52,692 nucleotides of DNA from a virus. Position numbers and translations under genes: made by a program. The notes beneath the pieces were generated by a model that worked only from the letters and a program-made list of their open reading frames with translations, was not told the DNA's origin and searched no databases. The DNA lies in the IMG/VR virus record IMGVR_UViG_3300028392_000084, positions 1 to 52,692 of that record; one strand, written 5' to 3'. Positions 38,901 to 46,871 of this stretch are shown here, piece after piece; the stretch's first letter is position 1, and the number at the start of each line of letters is the position of its first letter.

Positions 38901-41900
38901 ACAATATTGCTGCTGGCCTAGACCTAAAAGCGTCCGTGATTGCAGCGTCTCATCCGGGTGACAATGTGGGAACAGGCGCTACCGCTCTTACCATAACCGG
39001 AGTTGCAAGCCCACTGGTTCTTGATGGCATAACCATATCTCTTAATGATCGGGTACTCATCAAAGATCAGTCAACCACAAAGAGCTCAATTGCTGCAGCA
39101 GCTCAAAATGGTATTTATTATCTTTCAACCGTGGGTACCGGGTCAAATGGTGTACTGACACGAACCGCAGATGCAGACAATACTCCAGGCGTTGAAGTTA
39201 CCACAGGTATGTATGTTTTCGTAGAAACTGGAACTCAAAGTGGCCAAGGATGGATTCTGGCTGGAGTTAGTGGAGCAGTTACCCTGGGAACCACTGCTCT
39301 TAATTTTACTCAGTTCTCAGTTGCTAATAAAACTGCTCTAGATTTGCAATCAAATGCTACCACGGGTACCATGAGAATAACTGGACCAGCAGCTGAATCT
39401 ACACGAATCAAGACCGTAAGAGACGCAGATGATACACTACTTGAAGCGGGTGGTAGTTATACACCATCGGGTACCTGGACGAGTCTTAAACTCAATGAAA
39501 ACGTTGCACTGACCACAACCTCTACCAAGCTCAATTATCTGACAAGTGCAACCGGAACCACAGGAACCACTTCAACCAATATTGTTTTCAGTGACACACC
39601 AACCATATCAACCCCTACAATAGCACAAATTAATGGTTCTACTTCTGTTTCAGGTACCCTTCTTCTTCAGTCTTCATCAAATGCAACTAAAGGTGTAGTA
39701 ACAATAACCGGTAGTGGGGTGACCCTAAGCCATTTAACTACAGCAGGGGTAATTCTTACTTCGGCTTCTGGGGTTACCAGCAGTGTTGGTATTCTTACCA
39801 GTGTAAATGGTGGCACAGGTAACGGATTTACCAAATTCAGTGGACCCACAACCGCAGAACGAACAAAAACACTTAGTGATGCTAATGATACAATTCTTGA
39901 GTTGGCTGGTAGCTATACTCCTACTGGAACATGGACAAGCCTTAAGTTAAATGAGAATGTAGCGTTAACAACAACATCAACTAAACTTAACTATCTTACG
40001 AGTGCCACAGGAACTACGGGTACTTCCTCAACCAATATTGTGTTCAGCACTTCCCCAACACTAACAACACCTATCCTTGGTGTTGCTTCTGCTACATCTA
40101 TTAACAAGATGAGTATTACTGCGCCAGCAACTGGCTCAACTCTTGCTGTTGCCGATGGTAAAACTTTTACTGTTAATAATACCATCACCCTTTCTGGTAC
40201 TGATTCTACTACAATTACTCTACCATCTACAACTGGTACTGTTGCGCTAAATAATCAAACATTCTATCTTGGTACAACTTCAATTGCTATCAATAGGTCT
40301 TCTGCTTCACAGTCATTAACTGGTATTACCAGTATAGATGGTTCAGCTACAACCCTTACTACTGCCCGTGCAATTTATGGTAATAACTTTGATGGTTCTG
40401 CATCTCTTACTCAAATTATCGCATCTACGTATGGTGGTACTGGTAACGGATTTACAAAGTTTACAGGACCTACAACAACAGAAAAAACAAAAACTCTAAG
40501 TGATGCAACTGATACCATTTTAGAGTTGGCTGGTTCATATACTCCAACAGGTACTTGGACAAGCTTAAAATTGAATGAAAACGTAGCATTAACAACAACA
40601 TCCACAAAATTAAACTATCTTACCAGCGCCAGTGGAACTACAGGAACCAATACAACCAGTATTGTTTTCAGTACATCTCCTGCACTTACAACCCCAACTA
40701 TAGTAACAAGTATTACCTCTTTCTCACACGCCAGCGCATCATTGGGAACCCCAGGACTGGGTTGGAGTAATTTATATTTGGGAACTGGCGGAGTAATTAC
40801 CTGGGGAGATGCATTCACTCCAAACGTACAACTTGCTCATTCAACTGGAATTCTAACCTTGAGTGGAACACTGGCTCTGGGATCAAACAACCTAACAATG
40901 ACAGGATCACTAGGAGCAACCGGATCTGGAAAGCTAACCAAGGGCTGGTTTACCGACCTGGAAATTACAAACCTGCCATCTATCAATGGCACTGCAATTA
41001 CTACCACGGCCACCAAGCTCAACTATCTAACAAACGCAGGTGGAACAACGGGAACAAACACCACCAATATTGTATTCAGCACTTCTCCAACGCTTACCAC
41101 TCCAACCATAACAACTTCAATTACTGCACCACTGCTTATAGGCGGAACTACAACTACCTCTACACTGATACTCAGGTCAACTTCCGGTGTAGGAACAACG
41201 GGTGCTGATATAATATTCCAGACAGGCAACAACGGTTCTATTGAAGGAATGAGATTGCTGAATAATGGTAATCTTTCCCTTGGGGTTGCTGGAGCATCTT
41301 TTACTTTGACGGCTGGTACTGCTACTACTGGGTCAGGTACCTTCTTTAAGACTACAGCCACACCAGCACCCGCTGGAACTGACAAAACAGTTTATGATGG
41401 TAACTTCTACGCCACAAACCTTTTCGGAGGTACTTTAACATCCACAGTTGCAACCGGAACAGCCCCATTCTCAGTAACAAGCACCACAAAAGTCACAAAT
41501 CTTAATGCTGATCAGGTGGATGGAGCAAGTGTTTCTACTGATGGAACGTTTTCCACCAATAGTGATACATTAATTCCTTCAGAAAAAGCAGTTAAGACCT
41601 ATGTTGATAAGGGTGTTCCTGCTTGGGATGCCGCAATTAGCTATGCTTCTGGGGCAGTAATTCAAAAAGTGGGTATTCTTTATCGCTCCGTTGGCGGTAG
41701 TAACCTAAACCATGATCCTGCTGCAGATATTTCAAACACCTATTGGGCTCTGGCCGGTGGAAGTGGCGCTCCTACATTTATTGTAGGTGCAAGCACTGTT
41801 TCTGCCAATAGCGTGGTTTATATTACATCTGCAGGACTGGCTCAATCAGCAGACTATGGAAATGAAACAACTGCCACCTCAATAGGAATTGCAACTAACA

Positions 41901-43432
41901 CGGCTACTTCTGGTCAAACAGTTGTTGTTCAAACCTCTGGGTTGCTTAAGAGTTTTTCAACTGGTAAAACTCCTGGAACTCCAGTATTTTTAGGAGCATC
42001 TGGCGCTGTCATAGTGGATCCCAATACAATTCCGGTAAATAGTTATCGTCTTCTTATTGGATACATGGTAAGTGCTACAGATCTTGTGATATCAATTGGT
42101 GAACCGGTTCGTATTTCACTCTCCTCTCCAGTAAATGTTGGACTTGGTACAATATCTCTATGGCCTGCATCCACTATTGCATCAACTTCAGTAATATCGA
42201 GTCTTCCTGCTAACCTTCTTCAAATGAATGGAGCCTCTCTCTTAAGAGCTAATTATTCTGATCTGTTCAGCATGATTGGCACCACTTATGGAAGTGTTGA
42301 TAGTACTCACTTTAATCTACCTTCATGGCAAAATCCTACAAACTCTTCTGGCTATGTAACCAGCTTTTGGGTAATTCAAGCTTATCCAGATAGCATGATA
42401 GTTTACTCTACAGGAACTGTTTCAACACTAAACTTACAATCTAACGCAACCTCAGGAGTTATGCAAGTGGTTGGGCCTGCAGCTTCATCCACCAGAATTA
42501 AAACAATAAGAGATGCCAATGATACCATTTTGGAATTGGCTGGTGATTACACCCCAAGCGGTACTTGGACAAGCCTTAAACTTAATGAAAACGTAGCATT
42601 AACCACCACTTCTACCAAGATAAACTATTTAACAAGCGCAACCGGAACCACCGGAACCGCGTCTACCAATATTGTATTCAGTGGTTCTCCTACTTTTACA
42701 GGAACCCCTTCTCTTCCAACCGGTACTACTGCTACAACTCAATCGGCAAACGACAATTCGACCAAATTGGCAACAACTGCTTATGCAAACGCCATTCTCC
42801 CAATTGGAACTATTATTGCTTTTGACGCCAACAGAACTGCTGGATCATCTGGAGGCGGTACTGGTGGGTGGACAGACAATGTAACCCTAGTTGGTTGGTA
42901 TGCTTGTGTATCTGCAAATTCGATTTGGGGTTGCCCTGATCTTTCAGGAAACTCTTATCTATCTGGAAAAGTAGTAGCTGGTTCTGGAACTACTTTTGGT
43001 TCAAACAGTTACAGTTTAAGTGTTGCTCAACTACCTTCACACAACCATACAGGAACAACTGATTCTACAGGTATAAGCCATAACCATGGTGGACCAACTG
43101 ATTCTACAAATACAGACCATACCCATGGAGGAACAACCGCCTCAAGTACTGCAAACCTTCAAATAGCTAATGGAACTCCCGGAGGTAATGGTTATAACGC
43201 TTTATATGTTGCTGCAGGATCTAATAACTATGGAGGAAATAATAGTACCCATACTCACACGTTCACAACTAATGGTCAAAATTCTAATACTTCACATAGT
43301 CACACGTTCACAACTAGTACTGTTAATCCTGCACATACTCATACTTTTACAACTGCTAATACGGGATCTGGAACTGCAATAGATAGTAGACCAGCATCAT
43401 ATAGTATAATTTGGATTCGCAAATGCTCATAA
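35951..43432 (+). CDS. Giant tail fibre, 2,493 aa, multi-repeat
   Basis: It begins with two CBM5/12-like units (IPQWS....Y..YA(V/I)TN..G.LYYS......HDPVAD....YWA). Beta-helix-like segments with S.NIGIG and NTLIGNKAG follow. Then come three tandem 53-residue repeats with TTKVDNLNADLLDGYNTSTSA (38.0-38.5 kb), the DRVLIKDQ..NGIYYL module (about 39 kb) and five copies of the unit GTWTSLKLNENVALTTTSTKLNYLTSA (39.4-42.7 kb). A third CBM-like unit and a collar-like segment (about 41.6-42.4 kb) lead to the C-terminal collar end with AQLPSHNHTGTT and His-rich repeats. Collar and SHNH parts usually form the metal-binding receptor tip. T and S dominate throughout. It is one of the largest genes in the window and likely a long, host-range-determining fibre. 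Confidence 0.9.
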   Translation: MEILGPAPTTPHGIPDKAYVDTGIPQWSNVITYEQYAVTNSAGTLYYSINAANLNHDPVADTSHTYWALIVSSTGGSDPSDPIPQWSSTVTYSRYAITNVAGILYYSVNAANLNHDPVADTSHTYWAPLNESVTSQLANTVFAAPDGSDGVPSFRSLVVNDIPTADITSVGGGYNALTINGTGGLFLIAGSDTINSGTLFKTTAEDYSLALSGTQKLVYDGPFYATTFNGVSVHNVPGLGPSNIGIGEGTLTNTGEFSDQIAIGQNAMQVSFGIGNVAIGSGSMYSLNSGSFNVSIGLSSGFSIYDGNDNTLIGNKAGYTITSGSQNIVIGSTPSTISEPTSYISDGSNNIVIGFNAKPSDTSVSNEITLGNSSSEVVRFGTSTVWNNGVLTSTALTGTAPLAITSTTVVDNLNADLLDGYNTSTSASSGTIPVQGNATTFTTIESTNTTDNTLGTVASGAVQIAGGVGIAKNLTVGTGLQLNANANLTMSSGTGYFYQDYTGTDNDAFSITASSLTTASAIAIYNTDALTSGRGLDIVSYSTNRITGSSLASFYEGGANDSPDVTAYGISSFMGKTGTNNTNVAAYLEAREGTRNYSLFSSLGLIYQNDATNNTLGTVDTGSIITTGGVGIYKNLTVGGSLNLVIGSLAASAGNLFRTSAPPAPTGTDKLVYDGNFYATNAFAKTFTSSIATGTAPLTVTSTTKVDNLNADLLDGYNTSTSASSGTIPVQGNPTTFTTIASSISTGTAPLTVLSTTKVDNLNADLLDGYNTSTSASSGTIPVQGYPTTFTTIASSIATGTAPLTVLSTTKVDNLNADLLDGYNTSTSALSGYIPVQGNATTFTTIASTDATDNTLGTAASGAVQITGGAGIAKNLTVGGSLNLVAGSLTVSAGNLFKTSGTPAPTGTDKLVYDGNFYATNAFAKTFTSSIATGTAPFSVSSTTKVTNLNVDLLDGAHLDTDGTLAANSDTAIPTQKAVKTYADNIAAGLDLKASVIAASHPGDNVGTGATALTITGVASPLVLDGITISLNDRVLIKDQSTTKSSIAAAAQNGIYYLSTVGTGSNGVLTRTADADNTPGVEVTTGMYVFVETGTQSGQGWILAGVSGAVTLGTTALNFTQFSVANKTALDLQSNATTGTMRITGPAAESTRIKTVRDADDTLLEAGGSYTPSGTWTSLKLNENVALTTTSTKLNYLTSATGTTGTTSTNIVFSDTPTISTPTIAQINGSTSVSGTLLLQSSSNATKGVVTITGSGVTLSHLTTAGVILTSASGVTSSVGILTSVNGGTGNGFTKFSGPTTAERTKTLSDANDTILELAGSYTPTGTWTSLKLNENVALTTTSTKLNYLTSATGTTGTSSTNIVFSTSPTLTTPILGVASATSINKMSITAPATGSTLAVADGKTFTVNNTITLSGTDSTTITLPSTTGTVALNNQTFYLGTTSIAINRSSASQSLTGITSIDGSATTLTTARAIYGNNFDGSASLTQIIASTYGGTGNGFTKFTGPTTTEKTKTLSDATDTILELAGSYTPTGTWTSLKLNENVALTTTSTKLNYLTSASGTTGTNTTSIVFSTSPALTTPTIVTSITSFSHASASLGTPGLGWSNLYLGTGGVITWGDAFTPNVQLAHSTGILTLSGTLALGSNNLTMTGSLGATGSGKLTKGWFTDLEITNLPSINGTAITTTATKLNYLTNAGGTTGTNTTNIVFSTSPTLTTPTITTSITAPLLIGGTTTTSTLILRSTSGVGTTGADIIFQTGNNGSIEGMRLLNNGNLSLGVAGASFTLTAGTATTGSGTFFKTTATPAPAGTDKTVYDGNFYATNLFGGTLTSTVATGTAPFSVTSTTKVTNLNADQVDGASVSTDGTFSTNSDTLIPSEKAVKTYVDKGVPAWDAAISYASGAVIQKVGILYRSVGGSNLNHDPAADISNTYWALAGGSGAPTFIVGASTVSANSVVYITSAGLAQSADYGNETTATSIGIATNTATSGQTVVVQTSGLLKSFSTGKTPGTPVFLGASGAVIVDPNTIPVNSYRLLIGYMVSATDLVISIGEPVRISLSSPVNVGLGTISLWPASTIASTSVISSLPANLLQMNGASLLRANYSDLFSMIGTTYGSVDSTHFNLPSWQNPTNSSGYVTSFWVIQAYPDSMIVYSTGTVSTLNLQSNATSGVMQVVGPAASSTRIKTIRDANDTILELAGDYTPSGTWTSLKLNENVALTTTSTKINYLTSATGTTGTASTNIVFSGSPTFTGTPSLPTGTTATTQSANDNSTKLATTAYANAILPIGTIIAFDANRTAGSSGGGTGGWTDNVTLVGWYACVSANSIWGCPDLSGNSYLSGKVVAGSGTTFGSNSYSLSVAQLPSHNHTGTTDSTGISHNHGGPTDSTNTDHTHGGTTASSTANLQIANGTPGGNGYNALYVAAGSNNYGGNNSTHTHTFTTNGQNSNTSHSHTFTTSTVNPAHTHTFTTANTGSGTAIDSRPASYSIIWIRKCS
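38030..38490 (+). repeat. Three tandem 159-bp fibre repeats, recoded
   Basis: Units start at GGA 38030, 38189 and 38348. Over a 30-residue stretch (GTAPLTV...TSTSA) units two and three are identical in protein but differ at 19 of 30 codons, all synonymous. A single earlier copy begins at 37142. Confidence 0.9.
39350..42700 (+). repeat. Dispersed LKLNENVALTTTST fibre repeats
   Basis: Units of about 70 residues with TWTSLKLNENVALTTTST and a T/S-rich TTGT..NIVFS tail begin near 39.47, 39.92, 40.55 and 42.56 kb, with a shortened form near 40.97 kb. The DNA of the copies varies at synonymous sites, so selection acts on the protein unit. Confidence 0.85.
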
Positions 43433-43445
43433 TAGGAGAAGAAAA

Positions 43446-43952
43446 ATGAAAATTATTTTGCTTAATGACAAAATGATTCTACGAGAAAAAACACGACAAA
43501 TAGATAGGTTCAACAATATGTTTTCGGCCTCATTTTCTGTTGAACCAGCATTTGGTGTTATTTTTGATTCTGAACTACAATCATTAATGATTTCTGTTGA
43601 CATACTTATTTTAGGTAAAGAAAATCCTGATTTATGGGATTTGGTAAAAAACTCAAGCCAACAAGAAATGGTTGATATATTGTACAAATATCTTATGGGG
43701 CCAAATAATCTTTATCTTGCTTATATTAAGCATTATGATTATTTGAAAAATCCTAAAATTGAAACAGTTCAAGCCACTGATGTGTCTGGTAATATAATTC
43801 CAAACGGCAGTACTTATGAAGTTCAACAACCATCTGGTTTTGAAGATAAAATTGCAATTGCAATTGATGAAGGGTTTCAAAATTCAGGGTTGTCTATATT
43901 TCAACTTTTTTATGCAACAAATATCAAAACAATCTCATTGGTTGATATCTGA
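43446..43952 (+). CDS. Hypothetical protein after the giant fibre (168 aa)
   Basis: This is an alpha/beta protein with KTRQIDRFNNMFSASFSVEPAFGV and DLVKNSSQQEMVDILYKYLMGP. TAGGAG precedes the ATG. A gene at this place could be a fibre-assembly chaperone or fibre-bound protein, but no family was recognised. Confidence 0.65.
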   Translation: MKIILLNDKMILREKTRQIDRFNNMFSASFSVEPAFGVIFDSELQSLMISVDILILGKENPDLWDLVKNSSQQEMVDILYKYLMGPNNLYLAYIKHYDYLKNPKIETVQATDVSGNIIPNGSTYEVQQPSGFEDKIAIAIDEGFQNSGLSIFQLFYATNIKTISLVDI

Positions 43953-44007
43953 TACTTGTATTAAAAAGTTTACCTAACTACTATTTAATCCAAGAGAGGT
44001 TATAAAA

Positions 44008-44361
44008 ATGTATGATATAAGAGTTTCTAAATTTTATTTGAAAAAAATTCAAAAGTGTTATAATGAATCTTCAACAATAAATAAAGATATAGTTACTATT
44101 CATGAAGATCCTGCGGTCTCTAAAGAAGTAGGAGCTATCATAATGATAAAAGATGATACCAATACCATTAAAGAATGGGGTTTTCGTGGAGTTAAAATGA
44201 TGATGGGCTTTATTAAACTAGGATATTTTCCTAATTTAAAAAAGTGCCCGCTTATTCATAAGCAGTGTATTGGAATAAAATGCTCTTTGTTTATAGTCCA
44301 TAAAGGTGTAGGAGATTGTTCTTTTATTTGGAGTGCAATTAATTCATTAAAGACTAACTAA
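44008..44361 (+). CDS. Four-cysteine hypothetical protein (117 aa)
   Basis: The N-terminal part is basic and helical. The C-terminal part has CPLIHKQCIGIKCSLFIVHKGVGDC (about residues 80-104), a CP-x5-C-x4-C-x11-C spacing of the kind used for Zn or Fe-S binding in small bacterial proteins. GAGAGG precedes the ATG. It is out of character between fibre genes. Function unknown. Confidence 0.65.
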   Translation: MYDIRVSKFYLKKIQKCYNESSTINKDIVTIHEDPAVSKEVGAIIMIKDDTNTIKEWGFRGVKMMMGFIKLGYFPNLKKCPLIHKQCIGIKCSLFIVHKGVGDCSFIWSAINSLKTN

Positions 44362-44384
44362 TAGGTATTAAAAGAGAGAATATA

Positions 44385-46733
44385 ATGGCACTATATAGAG
44401 ACTTTCCAGGCAACTATGCAACCTCATTTACTAACACAGCTGGTGGAAATGCAGCTTTACCCTCTAATAAGCTGTTTATTGGCAGCACGGCTGATGATGC
44501 ATCAGGTGCCCTGTTGCAGGTAACTGGAGGGGTTACAGTAACTGGGTTATTGACACAAACTTTCACTGGAACTACTACAAATGCCCTCTCAATAACAGCA
44601 AACTCTTTAACAAGTGGAAACGCTTTTTATACCAGTACAAGTTCTACTGCAAGAACAGTAACTGCCCCTTCAACAACCACCGCCAGCAACTCTTTGGTAG
44701 CCGCTATTTCAAATGGGGCAAATGCTACAAAAAGTGCCTATTCTATTGGATATTACGCTCATATTGCTAATACAGGCAACACCCCACTTAACTACAGCTT
44801 CTATAGTAGTAATGGTCTATTATATCAAGCTGATACTACAGATAATACACTAGGAACAGTGGCTTCAGGTTCTATTCAAACCGCTGGCGGTGTTGGTATA
44901 GCTAAAAACCTGACAGTAGGTACAGGACTTACTCTTAATGCAGATGCCAACTTAAGAATGACTTCTGGTACTGGATATTTTCAACAAGTATATGTAAATA
45001 GCTCAGCTACTGCAGCAGCATATCAGGCTAATACTATATCAAGCACTAGAAGTGGGGCTGTTAATTCTGTTTCAGCAGATTATAACTATGCACTAACTGT
45101 TACAGCTAGTAGAACCTCTGCGGTCTCAGCTCTCGCTTTGTATGATTATGGAGTGAATGCATATGTGACTGGTCAGGCTATTGCTAGCCAAAATGTTTAT
45201 GGGGGTCAGTTTAGCGGATACATTCCTTCTTCTACATTAGGTACAATATACGGCGGTCTTTTTAGTAGCTCGGGTGGAGCTACTTCATATGGTATTTACT
45301 CTACTGCATCTGGTGGAACAACCAATTATAGCTTCTATGGTGGTGCGGGTACTTTATATAATGCTGGTAACGTTCTTATTGGGACGACGACTGACGATAC
45401 GAGTAATAGACTTCAAGTGGTTGCCAGTGGTAAAGACAAGGCCAGATTCTCCAATTCTGATTATGTAGCTGGGACTACTGGTACACTCCTTCAACTGGGA
45501 CAAAGCGTCTCCACTGGGAATGGTGTATCTGTAATCTCTTCATTCGTCAATGGCGGGGGAATGGTTGGACCATTAGCACTTAATCAAGGCGGTGGTAACG
45601 TCCTGATTGGGACTACCGCCAGTAATACTGCTCTTGTTGCTATTGATGGTGGTGGTGCTGCAACGCTTTCCAACTCCACAGGTTTTTTTCAAATAGGAAA
45701 TTCTGCTGGAAATAATATAGTTGTGGATTACAACAAGATTCAATCAAGGAATAATGCATCTTCTAATGTTCTTTTGGTAAATCCTCTTGGCGGAAACGTC
45801 CTGATTGGGACTGCTACAGATAACGTGGGAAAACTGCAAGTATTTGGTACAGGAACCACAAATGCTTACTATGCAAACGGAGACGCCGCTGGTTCAACTT
45901 TATATCTTCAAGACTCAAGTGCTTCAACAAATTCTGGAGGTTCAATACTTTTTGGTTCTGCTTTTGGAGTAAGTGCTCAAATAAAAATGCTTCTTCAAAA
46001 CGGAACCGGTCCAGCAGGAGACCTCATATATTCTACTAGGAGTAGTTCAGGCAACGTAGTAGAGAGAATGAGAATCACTAGCACTGGTAACGTTCAGGTC
46101 GGCGGGCCTATAAACCCAACATCAGAAGTGTGGTTTAACCCAACAGGTGCTTCAAAAGCAATAAGTTGGGGTGGGGTAACAGCAGGGGGACTAAATGGTA
46201 CATACTCTAGAATTTATGACGCTGGAAACCTAACAATTGCTACAGATGATACTGTGGAGTTCAGACATATTACCGCAGCAACAGGAGCCGTTGGCAACGT
46301 GGTTGCCAGTTTTAACCTAACTGATACAACGGGTTCTTTTACCGCCACATCTAAAAGCTTTGATATAAGAGACCCTAGACAAGAAGATGAAGATGTAAGA
46401 CTTGTACATGGGTCTCTAGAGGGCCCAGAGTTTGGAGTATATTATCGAGGAAAAAGTAAACTTGTTGATGGAGTTACAATAATTAATTTGCCTGATTATT
46501 TTGAATCTTTGGTAGACTTAGAAAATAGAACTGTTATCTTGACACCAGTATTTGTGTCTGATGAGACAATAAGTCAATTAGCTTCATCTGAAGTAGTGAA
46601 TGGACAGTTTACTGTTAAATGTACAGATAACAATAACCTATCTCAATCTTTTTTTTGGGAGGCTAAGGCATTTAGAAAAGATATCCCACCTCTTGAAGTA
46701 GAAAAAATAAGAGTACCAAAAGTACGAACTTAA
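44385..46733 (+). CDS. Tail fibre with KSF..RDP/EGPE C-terminal domain (782 aa)
   Basis: The T/S/A/G-rich fibre body has repeated N(V/T)LIGT(T/A) and YNAGNVLIGTTTDDTS-like beta units, shared in style with the giant fibre (both have NTLGTVASG..Q.AGGVGIAKNLTVG). The C-terminal 130 residues form a distinct domain starting SKSFDIRDPRQ, with VRLVHGSLEGPEFGVYYRGKSKL, INLPDYFESLVD and FFWEAKAFRKDI. This KSF...HP/DP..EGPE.gVYYRG domain occurs at the ends of many phage and giant-virus fibre-like proteins, usually as a trimer-tip or assembly domain. The C-terminal domain is different from the S74 peptidase (no S/K dyad pattern seen). Confidence 0.85.
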   Translation: MALYRDFPGNYATSFTNTAGGNAALPSNKLFIGSTADDASGALLQVTGGVTVTGLLTQTFTGTTTNALSITANSLTSGNAFYTSTSSTARTVTAPSTTTASNSLVAAISNGANATKSAYSIGYYAHIANTGNTPLNYSFYSSNGLLYQADTTDNTLGTVASGSIQTAGGVGIAKNLTVGTGLTLNADANLRMTSGTGYFQQVYVNSSATAAAYQANTISSTRSGAVNSVSADYNYALTVTASRTSAVSALALYDYGVNAYVTGQAIASQNVYGGQFSGYIPSSTLGTIYGGLFSSSGGATSYGIYSTASGGTTNYSFYGGAGTLYNAGNVLIGTTTDDTSNRLQVVASGKDKARFSNSDYVAGTTGTLLQLGQSVSTGNGVSVISSFVNGGGMVGPLALNQGGGNVLIGTTASNTALVAIDGGGAATLSNSTGFFQIGNSAGNNIVVDYNKIQSRNNASSNVLLVNPLGGNVLIGTATDNVGKLQVFGTGTTNAYYANGDAAGSTLYLQDSSASTNSGGSILFGSAFGVSAQIKMLLQNGTGPAGDLIYSTRSSSGNVVERMRITSTGNVQVGGPINPTSEVWFNPTGASKAISWGGVTAGGLNGTYSRIYDAGNLTIATDDTVEFRHITAATGAVGNVVASFNLTDTTGSFTATSKSFDIRDPRQEDEDVRLVHGSLEGPEFGVYYRGKSKLVDGVTIINLPDYFESLVDLENRTVILTPVFVSDETISQLASSEVVNGQFTVKCTDNNNLSQSFFWEAKAFRKDIPPLEVEKIRVPKVRT

Positions 46734-46859
46734 GATTAATTAACGTCAATACCTTTTAACAAAAAAGTACTTACAAATACTGGTCCCGGTGTATCTGACA
46801 TGACACTTTCATATGTCTAACTTTGCATAACAGAAGAAAAATACGATAAGACTATTAAA

Positions 46860-46868
46860 TACTAATTA
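46860..46868 (+). promoter_or_regulatory. Late-promoter-like motif abutting a fibre start
   Basis: TACTAATTA; TACTAA ends 6 nt before the ATG at 46872 with no Shine-Dalgarno, predicting a leaderless fibre mRNA. The preceding 46734-46859 stretch holds nothing else I recognise. Confidence 0.5.
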
Positions 46869-46871
46869 GCT

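Noticed and set aside
36322-41385. Many long minus-strand open frames inside the giant fibre
   Set aside because: Antisense shadows caused by T/S-rich coding; valine/proline-rich with no ribosome sites.
44385-46733. S74 peptidase (intramolecular chaperone) at the fibre C-terminus
   Set aside because: The C-terminal domain has the KSF..DP..EGPE..YYRG pattern instead and no S74 catalytic dyad pattern.
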